A DNA stretch of 64,000 nucleotides from positions 42,756 through 106,755 of the forward strand of contig CAZUXB010000001.1 of NCBI GenBank assembly GCA_964624555.1. The letters run 5' to 3'. The position numbers and the translations under genes were made by a program. This document shows positions 27,381 to 36,797 of the stretch, one piece after another. The notes below the pieces were generated by a model. The model searched no databases, was not told the origin of the DNA, and was given only the letters and a program-made list of their open reading frames with translations. The stretch is from SXRF01 sp964624555. Its GTDB lineage: Bacteria > Pseudomonadota > Alphaproteobacteria > Rickettsiales > SXRF01. Numbering within the stretch: position 1 is the stretch's first letter; every line of letters starts with the position of its first letter.

Positions 27381-28712
27381 ATGAAAAAATCTATCCCCAT
27401 TACTATGCTGTTGTCGCTTATGGCTATGGCTGCACCAGCTTTTGCTGATGATGCTGCGGCGGCAGCTCCTGTTGTTGATTCTGGAAATACTGCCTGGTTA
27501 CTGGTTTCCTCTGCTTTGGTTATGATCATGACCCCTGGACTTGCATTTTTCTACGCCGGGATGGTTAACCGCAAAAACGTAGTTTCCACCCTCTTACAAA
27601 ATTTCGTTGCCCTTGGTGTCGTTGGCCTGATTTGGGTTCTGCTTGGTTACAGCATTGCCTTCAGCGATGGGAACGCCCTTATTGGTGACTTCTCATATTT
27701 CCTGCTGGAAGGTATTGATAACCAGCTATATCCTGGTGACGCCCATGTCCCGCATTATGCTTTCATGGCTTTCCAGATGATGTTCGCGGTTATTACGCCA
27801 GCTCTTATTACTGGTGCTATTGCTGAGCGCGTTCATTTCAAAGCATGGATATTCCTGATGGCTTTATGGAGCATATTTGTATACTGCCCGATCGCGCATT
27901 GGGTGTGGACCGCGAAAGGCTGGATTGCCGCTGACGGTGGTCTTGACTTCGCTGGTGGCCTGGTAGTGCATTTGAGTGCGGGTGTTGCTGCTCTTGTTGC
28001 TGCTCTTATGTTTGGTAAGCGCAACTATGTTCCTGAAGAAAGCCGTCCGAATGACGTTTCGATGATCATGCTTGGCGCGGCCCTGCTCTGGTTCGGTTGG
28101 TTCGGCTTTAACGCCGGTTCAGCAATAAGTTCTGGCTTCCTTGCTGCTCATGCATTTGTAACAACTTTCATTGGTGCTGCGGCTGCGATGGTAGCATGGA
28201 TAGCTCTTGACTGGGCGCTGGGCGGAAAACCTGGTGCAGTTGGCGCGGCTATTGGTTTGGTAGTTGGCTTGGTTATCGTCACACCTGCTGCTGGCTTTGT
28301 TACTGCTGAGTCAGCCATTGTTATGTGCGGTTTCGGTGCAATGATCTGTAATTTAGTTGCACGTTCTATCAAAGCTAAAACCCATCTTGATGATACGCTT
28401 GATGTGTTCGCCTGCCACGGTGTTGGTGGATTCCTGGGTGCTATCATGACTGGCTTGTTCGCCAGCAAGGAAGTTAACCCTGTTGTAACAGTTCAGGGTT
28501 TCCTGGTGAGCGGCGAAAGCGAATTGTTCATGGCTAACATGATTGGCGCGGTATCAGTTGGTGTTTTCACTGCAATAGGCACTTATGTGTTAATTAAGAT
28601 TGTCAGTGCCTTCACCCCTATCCGTGTTACCGAGGATGAGGAATTAAAAGGTCTTGACGTTACCGTGCATGGTGAAACCTCTCGCTTCCACGATAAGTCA
28701 TACTCTAAGTAA
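27381..28712 (+). CDS. amtB: Ammonium transporter AmtB
   Basis: 443 residues: an N-terminal signal peptide (MLLSLMAMAAPAFADD), then eleven membrane helices. The pore residues are present: FQMMFAVITPALITGAIAERV, the first histidine in CPIAHWVW, the second in FACHGVGGFLG, and GFNAGSA. It takes up ammonium across the inner membrane as a trimer. No glnK (PII) gene lies upstream, which is unusual. Instead a chemoreceptor-like gene follows 38 bases behind. Confidence 0.97.
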   Translation: MKKSIPITMLLSLMAMAAPAFADDAAAAAPVVDSGNTAWLLVSSALVMIMTPGLAFFYAGMVNRKNVVSTLLQNFVALGVVGLIWVLLGYSIAFSDGNALIGDFSYFLLEGIDNQLYPGDAHVPHYAFMAFQMMFAVITPALITGAIAERVHFKAWIFLMALWSIFVYCPIAHWVWTAKGWIAADGGLDFAGGLVVHLSAGVAALVAALMFGKRNYVPEESRPNDVSMIMLGAALLWFGWFGFNAGSAISSGFLAAHAFVTTFIGAAAAMVAWIALDWALGGKPGAVGAAIGLVVGLVIVTPAAGFVTAESAIVMCGFGAMICNLVARSIKAKTHLDDTLDVFACHGVGGFLGAIMTGLFASKEVNPVVTVQGFLVSGESELFMANMIGAVSVGVFTAIGTYVLIKIVSAFTPIRVTEDEELKGLDVTVHGETSRFHDKSYSK

Positions 28713-28750
28713 TAAACTATTGTTAAGGCAGGTAGCCTGGGTCTGTAAAA

Positions 28751-29776
28751 ATGAGTGATATTAGCATTGATACTATTATTACTAACATTAAGGGCAGGAT
28801 AGAGAAGTTTGCAAAAACCAGCGAAACCATAGCTGGGCAGACTAATCTTCTTGCCCTTAATGCGACCATTGAAGCAGCGCGCGCAGGTAGCTCGGGCAAG
28901 GGCTTCGCGGTGGTAGCCAGCGAAGTAAAAAATTTGGCAACACAGGCTGCTGTTAACTCCAAAGAGTTACGCACACAGGTTATCAAAGAAATTCAGGAAC
29001 AGACTGACGCTCTTAAGAAACAATTTGACGACAAGGAATATGGCCGCCTTGCCGAAATGTCGCAAACTCTTATCCAGCTTATCGTCCGTAACCTTTATGA
29101 GCGTACCGCTGACGTGCGCTGGTGGGCTACTGACGATGCCCTGTTCCGCTGCCTGGAATCAGGAACAAAAGCTGACATTGATCACGGTATATACCGCTTA
29201 GGGCTGATAAACCGTTTTTATTCGGTTTACCTGAATCTTGTATTGGTTGGAATGGATGGAAAGGCTATAGCCTGTTCACAGCCGGAGAGGTTTAATAAAA
29301 TAATAGGTACCGATGTTTCTAACCTGAATTGGGTACGCAAAGCTTTTGCTACCAATAGCGGTGATGAGTATATCGTTGATGATATTTACCGCGATCCACT
29401 GCATGAAAACAAAATGGTCGCGGTTTATGCCACTGCCGTGCGCGCTGGCGGAAAAGTCAGCGGGAAAGCTGTTGGTGCCCTTGGAGTTTATTTTGACTGG
29501 GATGAGCAGGCACGGGTTATAGTCCAGAAAGAACCGGCACTATCTGACGACGAGTGGAAACGTACCCGCGTTATGCTGCTTGACCAAAACTTCCGTATAA
29601 CTGCATCTTCTGATAATAATGACCTGTTGCAACCTTTTAACCTTGAACACAAGAACCAGCAGAAGGGTTATTATTTCAATTCAGGCAAAGATCTTATCGC
29701 CTTTTCAAAAACCCTTGGCTATCAGGAATATGATGGGCTAGGCTGGTACGCGGTGATAGTGCAGAAGGCTAAATAG
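28751..29776 (+). CDS. Soluble chemoreceptor-like protein: MCP signalling tip followed by CACHE sensor domain
   Basis: 341 residues without a membrane helix. Residues about 10-75 contain the most conserved part of methyl-accepting proteins, the hairpin tip (AGQTNLLALNATIEAARAG and GKGFAVVASEVKNLA), but only a short stretch of the flanking coiled coil. Residues about 85-335 look like a double CACHE sensor (FYSVYLNLVLVGMDGKAIACS, WVRKAFATNSGDEYIVDDIY, AVGALGVYFDW). In usual receptors CACHE is periplasmic and comes first; here the order is reversed and all is cytoplasmic. It follows amtB by 38 bases, so it may sense a cytoplasmic small molecule linked to ammonium uptake. Its convergent neighbour overlaps by 8 bases. 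Confidence 0.85.
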   Translation: MSDISIDTIITNIKGRIEKFAKTSETIAGQTNLLALNATIEAARAGSSGKGFAVVASEVKNLATQAAVNSKELRTQVIKEIQEQTDALKKQFDDKEYGRLAEMSQTLIQLIVRNLYERTADVRWWATDDALFRCLESGTKADIDHGIYRLGLINRFYSVYLNLVLVGMDGKAIACSQPERFNKIIGTDVSNLNWVRKAFATNSGDEYIVDDIYRDPLHENKMVAVYATAVRAGGKVSGKAVGALGVYFDWDEQARVIVQKEPALSDDEWKRTRVMLLDQNFRITASSDNNDLLQPFNLEHKNQQKGYYFNSGKDLIAFSKTLGYQEYDGLGWYAVIVQKAK

Positions 29777-30584
29777 AAGCTTTCCAACCGGTCATGGTTA
29801 TAAGCTCAAAGCTTGCCACCACCCTGCCCTCATCGTTAGAAAAATCACGCAAATAATTATCTACTGCTGCCATTATCAGGGAGCACGGGGTAAAGCTCTT
29901 GGAACTTGCGCGCAGGGCATTGTTCTCACCCATACCGCGCAACTCCCGCATTAATTTAAGCGGGTGGCTATATTCCACCGGAATTATCTCGGAATCTACC
30001 ACTGGCAAAACAAAACCGGCCCTCTGCAATAGGCTACCTGAGTTCTGCACATCAATAAATGGTGATATGCGTGGTGATATTCCGCCCCTGCTGTCCATCT
30101 CCGCCTGCTCGAATGATGTGCGCAATTCCCTTAGTGTCTGTCCGCCAAAAAGCACTGCCATAAATAAACCGTCAGGTTTCAGGATGCGCCGGATTTGAAT
30201 AAGTGTTCCCGGCAGGTCATTGACCCAGTGCAGTGAGCCGGCACTTATTACCAAGTCAAAACTATTTTCGGCAAAGGGCAGTAATTCTTCATCAGCAACT
30301 ACACGCAGGCCACTGGCGCAACGCAATAAAGGCTCCGCGGATTCCATCTGCAGCAAGGTTTCTACCCCCCCACGGCCTTTAATTTCCTGCGCTACAATCC
30401 CATTATGCGCCCCGAAATCAAGGGCAACTGGAAATTTACGCCGGATATAATCAAGGCGTTCACACAGCCCCCGCGCAATTTCCCGGAACAGGAAATCATG
30501 CTCAGAAAATTTTTCTGCCGCCCGTGCGCGGTGCCTCCGTAAGCGCTTATAATCAAAAATATCAATAACTTGGCCAGTTGCCAT
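29769..30584 (-). CDS. NDUFAF5-like SAM-dependent methyl/hydroxylase-family protein
   Basis: 271 residues from the ATG at 30584 (MATGQVIDIFDYKRLRRHRAR), preceded by AGAAGG at 5 bases; a start seven codons earlier is possible. The sequence follows mitochondrial NDUFAF5 along its length: IFDYK opening, FPVALDFGAHNGIVAQEI, LPFAENSFDLVISAGSLHWVNDLPG, GLFMAVLFGGQTLRELR, and GGISPRISPFIDVQ. NDUFAF5 hydroxylates an arginine of complex I subunit NDUFS7; the bacterial protein may do the same or resemble BioC. Note AHNG instead of the usual GxG in the SAM loop. It is divergent from the ppc-like gene. Confidence 0.85.
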   Translation of the reverse strand: MATGQVIDIFDYKRLRRHRARAAEKFSEHDFLFREIARGLCERLDYIRRKFPVALDFGAHNGIVAQEIKGRGGVETLLQMESAEPLLRCASGLRVVADEELLPFAENSFDLVISAGSLHWVNDLPGTLIQIRRILKPDGLFMAVLFGGQTLRELRTSFEQAEMDSRGGISPRISPFIDVQNSGSLLQRAGFVLPVVDSEIIPVEYSHPLKLMRELRGMGENNALRASSKSFTPCSLIMAAVDNYLRDFSNDEGRVVASFELITMTGWKASI

Positions 30585-30687
30585 AAACCTTCTTCTAATC
30601 TTCACAATAATGTAATAATAAATTCCTTAAATAATCTATATAATCTTCTATAATAAGCACCTAATTTCAAAGGTTACAAAATAATAT

Positions 30688-33675
30688 ATGAACGAATCTT
30701 ATCCTAACGAACTAAAATCGCCTGATACCCTTACCATCGCCCGAGAGCTGAGTCGCCAGCAAATTGAGATAATACGTAACAACGAGGATCTTGGTGGCAA
30801 AGAAATAGCTGACCGCCTGCAAGCATTGCGTGATGCGGTGTGGCCAGATCCGCAAATCACTTCGCATCCTTCCACACAGGATAAAAACAAGATTTTTGAT
30901 GATGTAATAAAAGACCTTGATGCCAAGGGAAAAGAACAGCTTATTTCCTCCTACGCCCGCATGGGACATTTATATGAAATAGCCTCCATCTCCGCCCGCG
31001 CCAACTATATAAATAATATGCACAGGCCAGAAGAAGTTCCTGGTGGGATAGAACAGCTGGTTAGGGAAAATGGCAATAAAAGTGTAGAAGAACTGGTGGA
31101 AAAACTTAACCAGCCGGTTTTTGAAGTAGTGATGACCGCGCACCCTACCAACGTTAATTCCATAGATTCGATGCGTGCGCAGCGTGAGATAGATAAAGCC
31201 CTGGAGAGTGGTGACCAGGGCGCCCTTACCAAGGCCCTCACCCACTACCAGGCAACTCCACTACTGCATCAGGTTGATGGCAACGAAAACCTTACAGTCC
31301 GCGATGAAACTAACACCGTATTGTATTTCCTTGGCAATCTTTATGAAGACTTGCCAAAAACCTATAGTAATTATGATGAAGCCCTTACCAGATATTCCCA
31401 AACAAAAGGTAATGCGTATGATGCAACCTCCCTGCAGCTAAAAACAAGATTCGGCTCATGGGGTTCTTCCGGCGATAAGGATGGCAACAACAACGTAACC
31501 GCAGAAACCACACTTGAGGCCATAGCCCTGCATACCCAGGCCATACTCCAGCACTACCGGGATGATTTGGAAAATACACAACACCCGGAATTACAGAAAT
31601 GGAAAGAAAAATTCTCTACCGCCCTTAAGCAGATTGACCCGCTGGTACAGGAAATAGGGCAACTCCGCGCTGATGCAAGAAAAAGCAGGGAAGATCCTGG
31701 GCAGTTGAGCCAGCGCTTTGACGAGCTGTCGCAGCAATTGGCTGGGGTCAGGAATAGCCTTGATGGCAAAGAATTTGAAAGAGATATTAAAAAATCAGCA
31801 GCTACTGATAGCAATTCCCTGGCTTTGCTGCGCCGTTTTCATACTTTCGGTTTTAATTTTGCAAAAATAGAATACCGGGAAACCGCCAAAGAATATAGCC
31901 GCGTGGTAGGAGAACTGGTTGCCGGCTATAATGATCTAACCCCGCAGCAGAAAGTAGAAAAACTTACTGAGTTGCTGCAGCAACCGGACAATCGGGCAGC
32001 AGAACTTTTCCAACAACATGAACAGGAAATCATAAATTCCGGCGCAGGCAAAGCATATGACAGTAAAGATGCAAAGCCAATAGCCTACCATACATTGAAA
32101 CGTATCGCCCTGGCCCGTGATTTCGGTGATATGATAAAAGATAATGTCCTTGCCGAATGTGGCCAGGTAAAAGGGAAAGACCCAAGCGATGCCGAAACAA
32201 TAGCACAGGGCACCGCCAATATACTGGAAGCGCAATTCCTGCAACGGGCCGTGGAAAAAGACGGCAAGCGCGCAGTTATGGGTATAGTCCCGCTGTTCGA
32301 AGAACCCGATACCATGGCCCATATTGATGGGATTATGAAAAGCGCCTATGAAAACAAGGCCTACCAACAACATCTGCATGCCGTAAAAGAGCGGGATGGC
32401 GCAGAAGGACCTACCCAGCAGGTAATGATCGCCCACAGTGACAATGCCCGCCGCTCCGGCCTTCAGGCGGCGCGCGCCTATATCCATGAAGCCCACCGTA
32501 AAATGCGTGAATTAAACAGTGCCAGGGCAAAGGAAGGCAAGGAAGCAATAACAACCCAATTCTTTGAAGGTGGCAGCATATCGGATTCCTACCGCAATGG
32601 GGTGCGGGCAATATCGGCATCGGTAAATGCTTTCGGGTTGCATGATTTTGCCAAATTCACTTTCCAGGGTGGGGATTTGCTCAATTATTTTAATCACCCC
32701 GATTCAACTGCCCGCTTACTTAACCGCCAGATTTCCCATCAGGCTAAATCCATTGAAAATATAGATGGCCGGTGGAGATATAAAGAACCAGCATTAAATG
32801 GCCGATCCCCAGACCCAGAAATAGAAGGGAATGCTGTAAGCGCACTTAAAAAAACCCTTACTGATTACCAGCAGCATGATTTTACCGAAGATACAATGGG
32901 CATATTGATGGCCGCCCTTGGTTATCACCAAACCGTCCGGAACAGTAATTCCGGCTCCCGCGCCGGCGCGCGCACCATCACTATGGCCCCCGGTTCAACC
33001 ACAACAATAGGAGCGGCAGCTGTTTCTGTTGGCGATAAATTTGTACCAGTTCCCATTAAAGATATCCGTACCATAGGCTTCAGCAAAACATGGCAAGGCA
33101 GCGGCATTGTTCCGTCATGGATCGGGGCTCTGGACTTAAAGACCCATCTTGACAAAATTCTTCCGGATGGCTCTGATGCTAAAGTCCTTAACATGGTTTA
33201 TAACCTCTCCCCTACCTTCCGTGATTCACAGGATAGGGCAGCCTTTGCCGCAGCACTTACCGATATGGACACTGCCGAAAAAATTGCCGCCAGAGGTCTA
33301 AACGGGGCTGATGAAGCAACAAGAAGTAAGGGTATGTCATATTTGCAGCGCTTAAGGCAAACATATCTGTCAGCCGCGGAAACATCCTACGCCGCTATTT
33401 TGGGAAAAAGCCTTCATGCTGACAACATGGATCCTGAGCAGATTCGCGACAAACTCATAGAAACATTTCCAGTTTTATTACAAAAAGACGTTAGAAATAA
33501 AACCAGCTACCGCTCGGCCATTCTGCATTGGCAGGCAGAAGCCCCAGACCTTCTGGCTGACCCGCATATGGGCAGGATAGCCCAATGCGCGAAAGATACC
33601 GTGGAACATGGCCGCTGGATAGGGGCCAGTGACCCTACCTATGCCAAGCAGGTCGCCCCACGTTCTAGGGGCTAG
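30688..33675 (+). CDS. Divergent phosphoenolpyruvate carboxylase-like protein
   Basis: 995 residues, longer than E. coli PEPC (883), but alignable along its length. Retained: VVMTAHPTN with the catalytic His152, FGSWGSSGDKDGNNNVTAE near residue 261, and GSGIVPSWIGAL near 810. Changed: the SDSxKDxG loop reads AHSDNARRSG (about 582), and the FHGRGGSxGRGG loop, which holds a catalytic His and Arg, reads FFEGGSISDSYRNG (about 625). So the loops that bind bicarbonate and phosphoenolpyruvate are not conserved. It may be a PEPC of an unusual subfamily or a relative with another function. The frame is intact and GC-rich loops are normal. comF follows 31 bases behind its stop. Confidence 0.8.
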   Translation: MNESYPNELKSPDTLTIARELSRQQIEIIRNNEDLGGKEIADRLQALRDAVWPDPQITSHPSTQDKNKIFDDVIKDLDAKGKEQLISSYARMGHLYEIASISARANYINNMHRPEEVPGGIEQLVRENGNKSVEELVEKLNQPVFEVVMTAHPTNVNSIDSMRAQREIDKALESGDQGALTKALTHYQATPLLHQVDGNENLTVRDETNTVLYFLGNLYEDLPKTYSNYDEALTRYSQTKGNAYDATSLQLKTRFGSWGSSGDKDGNNNVTAETTLEAIALHTQAILQHYRDDLENTQHPELQKWKEKFSTALKQIDPLVQEIGQLRADARKSREDPGQLSQRFDELSQQLAGVRNSLDGKEFERDIKKSAATDSNSLALLRRFHTFGFNFAKIEYRETAKEYSRVVGELVAGYNDLTPQQKVEKLTELLQQPDNRAAELFQQHEQEIINSGAGKAYDSKDAKPIAYHTLKRIALARDFGDMIKDNVLAECGQVKGKDPSDAETIAQGTANILEAQFLQRAVEKDGKRAVMGIVPLFEEPDTMAHIDGIMKSAYENKAYQQHLHAVKERDGAEGPTQQVMIAHSDNARRSGLQAARAYIHEAHRKMRELNSARAKEGKEAITTQFFEGGSISDSYRNGVRAISASVNAFGLHDFAKFTFQGGDLLNYFNHPDSTARLLNRQISHQAKSIENIDGRWRYKEPALNGRSPDPEIEGNAVSALKKTLTDYQQHDFTEDTMGILMAALGYHQTVRNSNSGSRAGARTITMAPGSTTTIGAAAVSVGDKFVPVPIKDIRTIGFSKTWQGSGIVPSWIGALDLKTHLDKILPDGSDAKVLNMVYNLSPTFRDSQDRAAFAAALTDMDTAEKIAARGLNGADEATRSKGMSYLQRLRQTYLSAAETSYAAILGKSLHADNMDPEQIRDKLIETFPVLLQKDVRNKTSYRSAILHWQAEAPDLLADPHMGRIAQCAKDTVEHGRWIGASDPTYAKQVAPRSRG

Positions 33676-33706
33676 ACTATTCAATAGTCTCAGCATATGT
33701 TATTTT

Positions 33707-34417
33707 ATGCTGCCAAAACTGCTAGATATCCTGTTTCCGCCGCAATGCCTGAATTGTGATGCGCGGGTGCCGACACATGGCACCTTGTGTGTCAATTGCT
33801 GGCAGATGGTGGGGTTCATCAGCGACCCGATGTGTGAGTGCTGCGGCCTGCCTTTTGATTACGATATCGGGGTTAACTCGCTATGCGGTGAGTGCCTTCA
33901 GGAACGCCCGCCCTATGCCCATGCCCGCGCCGCATTCCGTTATGACGAACATAGCCGCAGGCTGATAACAAGATTCAAATATTCCGATTACACCCAACTG
34001 GCAAAAATATATGGTATATGGCTGGCCAAGGCCGGTGGTGAATTGCTTGGAAGTAGCGATTTAATAATTCCCGTGCCGCTGCATTATTTCCGTTTTGTGA
34101 GCCGCCGCTTTAACCAGTCGGCAATGCTCGCCCACTCCCTTGCTAAAAAGACCGGGATAAAATACCTGCCCGGCGCCCTTAAACGCACCCGCCATACCAC
34201 CCCGCAAGCAGGGCTTTCCCGCTCCCAAAGGGTACAGAATGTAAGCGGAGCTTTTACTTTAAATACTCGCTATAAACTACTGATAAAAGGCAAAAATATT
34301 CTATTAATAGATGACGTGATGACTACCGGCTCGACGATAGAACAATGCACAAAAGTATTACTGAAAAACGGCGCTATGCAGGTTAATGTCCTGACTCTGG
34401 CCCGGGCGATACGTTAA
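33707..34417 (+). CDS. comF: ComF family protein (phosphoribosyltransferase-like)
   Basis: 236 residues from the ATG at 33707; an earlier in-frame start overlaps the preceding gene. The N-terminal zinc site is visible (CLNCDARV, CVNCW, CECCGL, CGECL), followed by a phosphoribosyltransferase fold with the PRPP motif LLIDDVMTTGSTIEQC. ComF helps the uptake of DNA in competent bacteria and may act with PriA. A small hairpin gactattcaatagtc lies just upstream. The NDUFAF5-like gene nearby is a common neighbour of comF in alphaproteobacteria. It overlaps the next, convergent gene by 4 bases. Confidence 0.93.
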   Translation: MLPKLLDILFPPQCLNCDARVPTHGTLCVNCWQMVGFISDPMCECCGLPFDYDIGVNSLCGECLQERPPYAHARAAFRYDEHSRRLITRFKYSDYTQLAKIYGIWLAKAGGELLGSSDLIIPVPLHYFRFVSRRFNQSAMLAHSLAKKTGIKYLPGALKRTRHTTPQAGLSRSQRVQNVSGAFTLNTRYKLLIKGKNILLIDDVMTTGSTIEQCTKVLLKNGAMQVNVLTLARAIR

Positions 34418-34752
34418 ACGCTCTTACTTTGCGCTTTTTCTCCTACTTTTTTTAACTCAGCAGGTAAAGCCCCCTCCAGCGCACTAAGGTATATTGCTTG
34501 GGAATGGTCAACTCCCGGACCGTTGGCATTAGCTATGGCAGCGACATAATCATGACCATTAATATCATTGGGTTCTGTACCATTAGCAGTTGTCGGTACA
34601 ACAGATTCTGGGGTTTTTCCGGCAGCGGCAGCAGCATTATAAGCGTTCATTTGTTCTGCTAATTGGCGGCCTCTACTTGCATCCCTCTCATGCCTGCTAA
34701 GATCAGCTACGCTTTGTACTGCCTGAGCTTCAATTTTTTTATTATCAGCCAT
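34414..34752 (-). CDS. Small hypothetical protein
   Basis: 112 residues, not recognised. It is polar with Ala-rich helices (LAEQMNAYNAAAAAGKTPE, SQAIYLSALEGALPAELKK) and no signal peptide or membrane helix. The piece AYNAAAAAGK resembles the AYNAALLNGGD and AYNEAIRTGDG motifs of the orphan cluster at 56-59 kb, but this is too short to prove relation. It is convergent with comF, with a 4-base overlap. Confidence 0.6.
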   Translation of the reverse strand: MADNKKIEAQAVQSVADLSRHERDASRGRQLAEQMNAYNAAAAAGKTPESVVPTTANGTEPNDINGHDYVAAIANANGPGVDHSQAIYLSALEGALPAELKKVGEKAQSKSV

Positions 34753-34927
34753 ACTACCCCCATTGTTAAGTTATTAATAACGTTACCCAGCCTATAACAA
34801 ACCGCCGGCAAACAAAAGTTAAGATTTAGTGACAGATATATTACATTGGTAAAATGCTGAAATTACAATAATTTATTTTGTGAAATAATTTCGCTAGGCT
34901 GAGCCATATGCGCGATATTTTTGAGAA

Positions 34928-34965
34928 CCGGGGCGCAAGCGTACTCTTCTGTACGTGCGCACCGG
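34928..34965. repeat. Stem-loop downstream of metH
   Basis: ccggggcgcaagcgtac pairs with gtacgtgcgcaccgg with a small bulge. It lies in the 254-base region between the small hypothetical gene and metH, 40 bases behind the metH stop. No T-run follows in either direction, so it is more likely a repeat element than a standard terminator. The rest of the region shows nothing I can name. Confidence 0.6.
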
Positions 34966-35006
34966 AAGCGCAGAAAATATAAGCAAGATGGCCAGACTAG
35001 TAGAAA

Positions 35007-36746
35007 TTAAATATTAAAATACTTCGCCTGCGGGTGATGCACGACAATAGCCGAGGTCGATTGCTCGGGGTGGAGCTGGAATTCCTCGGATAATTCAATT
35101 CCTATACGTTCTGCCCCAAGAAGTGATAACAATAATGATTGATCTTCCAAACGCGGGCATGCCGGATAGCCAAAGCTATAGCGCGAACCGCGATAACCTT
35201 GTTTTAGCATTTTCTTCACATCACGCTCATCCTCATGCCCGAAACCGAGTTCCGAGCGGATACGTTTGTGGATATATTCGGCGGCGCTTTCGGCGATCTC
35301 CACACCGAGCCCATGCAAATATAAATAATCCTGATAGCGGTCACCGGCGAACCATTCGCGCGCAACATCGGCCACTTTCTGCCCGGCAGTGACCACTTGC
35401 AACCCCAGCACATCGCACTCACCGGAATCGACTTCGCGGAAGAAATCTGCAACGCAGATGCCGCCGTCTTTATCCTGTCGCGGCAAATCTAATTGACCAA
35501 CTTGTTTTTTGCCCGATTCATCGAATATCAGCAGGCTGTTGCCTTCGCTTGCGCATTTGAAATAACCATAGGCCGCTTTGGGTTGCAATATATCGTCACG
35601 TTCGCATTCATCAAGCAGGCGTTTTAATATCGGCTTTACATCAGTTTCCACCCATTTCCAATATTCATCGAGCGATTTTCCGGCCTTCTTAAAACCCCAG
35701 TGGAAGGTGAAGAGCATCTGCTCATTGAGATAGGGTATCAGTGCCTTAACCGGCAGCGAATCCACGATGCGCGCACCCCAGAATGGCGGCACGGGAACTG
35801 CTACCTGTTTCGCCAGTTCCGCACGTTTTAGTTTTATCGCTTCCAGCTCCAGCGGGCGGAGTTCCACGCCAATCAATTTCTGCCCGGCCTCTTCATTCTG
35901 CGACCAGCGTTGTTTTGCTTTGGCATTTGACGGGCGGTTATGTTTGCGTTTTTTGATGTCATCGAGATGTTCATCAAATTTACCATCAGCAATTTTGTTC
36001 ATCAGGTCGAGTCCGTCAAACGCATCCTGCGCATAGGCCACACGCCCCGCCCCGTAAGCCGCCACGCAATCTTCCTCCACATAAGCACGGGTGAGCGCCG
36101 CACCGCCGAGGAGCACAGGAATATTTATTCCTTTTTCGGTGAGGTCAGCGAGATTTTCGCGCATCACCACTGTCGATTTCACCAGCAGGCCAGAAAGGCC
36201 GATAGCGTCCGGTTTTACTTCCTCAACTGCTTTTAAAATTAAATCGATAGGTTGCTTGATACCGAGGTTATAAACCTTGAAACCGTTATTGGTGAGGATG
36301 ATGTCAACCAGGTTTTTGCCGATGTCATGCACGTCGCCTTTTACCGTAGCTAGAACAATCTTTCCTTTATCCTGCCCCTCGATTTTTTCCATGAACTGTT
36401 CAAGGTAAGCTACCGCTTTTTTCATGGTCTCGGCGCTTTGCAGCACGAAAGGAAGTTGCATTTTCCCGGCGCCAAACAACTCGCCCACCACTTTCATTCC
36501 GGCAAGCAAAATGTCATTGATTATCACAAGCGGCGTGTGGGTTTTCATCGCGGTGGCGAGATCATCTTCAAGACCTTTTTTATCGCCGTCTATGATGCGG
36601 TCTTTGAGCACACCTTCGATAGTATCGGCGCGCTGTTTGGCAACAGTCGCCACACCGGTGCGTCCTTCAAAAAGCGCAATGAAATATTGCAGCGGGTCGT
36701 AAGGATCATCCGCCGTTCCTTTTGGTTTTGGTGGGATATATGACAT
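35007..36746 (-). CDS. metH: Methionine synthase, cobalamin-binding and reactivation half (MetH C-terminal part)
   Basis: 579 residues covering only modules three and four of MetH. The cap and B12 domain come first, with TVKGDVHDIGKNLVDIIL (DxHxxG, the lower cobalt ligand His), GLSGLLVKST and LLGGAALT. The AdoMet-dependent activation domain follows, with GYRGSRYSFGYPACPRLEDQ. The homocysteine- and folate-binding modules (about 650 residues) are missing, and the start MSYIPPKPKGTADDP is a plain N-terminus, not a broken frame. They must be encoded elsewhere, as in alphaproteobacteria with split methionine synthases. The start codon follows a palindromic repeat by 5 bases, whose GGGGTGACAG may serve as ribosome site. 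Confidence 0.93.
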   Translation of the reverse strand: MSYIPPKPKGTADDPYDPLQYFIALFEGRTGVATVAKQRADTIEGVLKDRIIDGDKKGLEDDLATAMKTHTPLVIINDILLAGMKVVGELFGAGKMQLPFVLQSAETMKKAVAYLEQFMEKIEGQDKGKIVLATVKGDVHDIGKNLVDIILTNNGFKVYNLGIKQPIDLILKAVEEVKPDAIGLSGLLVKSTVVMRENLADLTEKGINIPVLLGGAALTRAYVEEDCVAAYGAGRVAYAQDAFDGLDLMNKIADGKFDEHLDDIKKRKHNRPSNAKAKQRWSQNEEAGQKLIGVELRPLELEAIKLKRAELAKQVAVPVPPFWGARIVDSLPVKALIPYLNEQMLFTFHWGFKKAGKSLDEYWKWVETDVKPILKRLLDECERDDILQPKAAYGYFKCASEGNSLLIFDESGKKQVGQLDLPRQDKDGGICVADFFREVDSGECDVLGLQVVTAGQKVADVAREWFAGDRYQDYLYLHGLGVEIAESAAEYIHKRIRSELGFGHEDERDVKKMLKQGYRGSRYSFGYPACPRLEDQSLLLSLLGAERIGIELSEEFQLHPEQSTSAIVVHHPQAKYFNI

Positions 36747-36751
36747 CTGTC

Positions 36752-36772
36752 ACCCCGCACTTGTTGCGGGGT
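36752..36772. repeat. Hairpin repeat at the 5' end of metH
   Basis: accccgca (36752-36759) and tgcggggt (36765-36772) with a 5-base loop. It is the half-palindrome of the gtcaccccgc type spread in many bacteria. It ends 5 bases before the metH start. Confidence 0.8.
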
Positions 36773-36797
36773 CTGGTACTCCCGCTAAAACATAACT

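Noticed and set aside
30688..33675. The ppc-like gene as a pseudogene or assembly chimera
   Set aside because: 995 codons stay open and conserved blocks occur in the right order; the changes lie in whole loops, not at frameshifts.
35007..36746. metH as a decayed pseudogene
   Set aside because: The frame is intact, B12 and AdoMet motifs are complete, and the start looks normal; a split gene explains it better.
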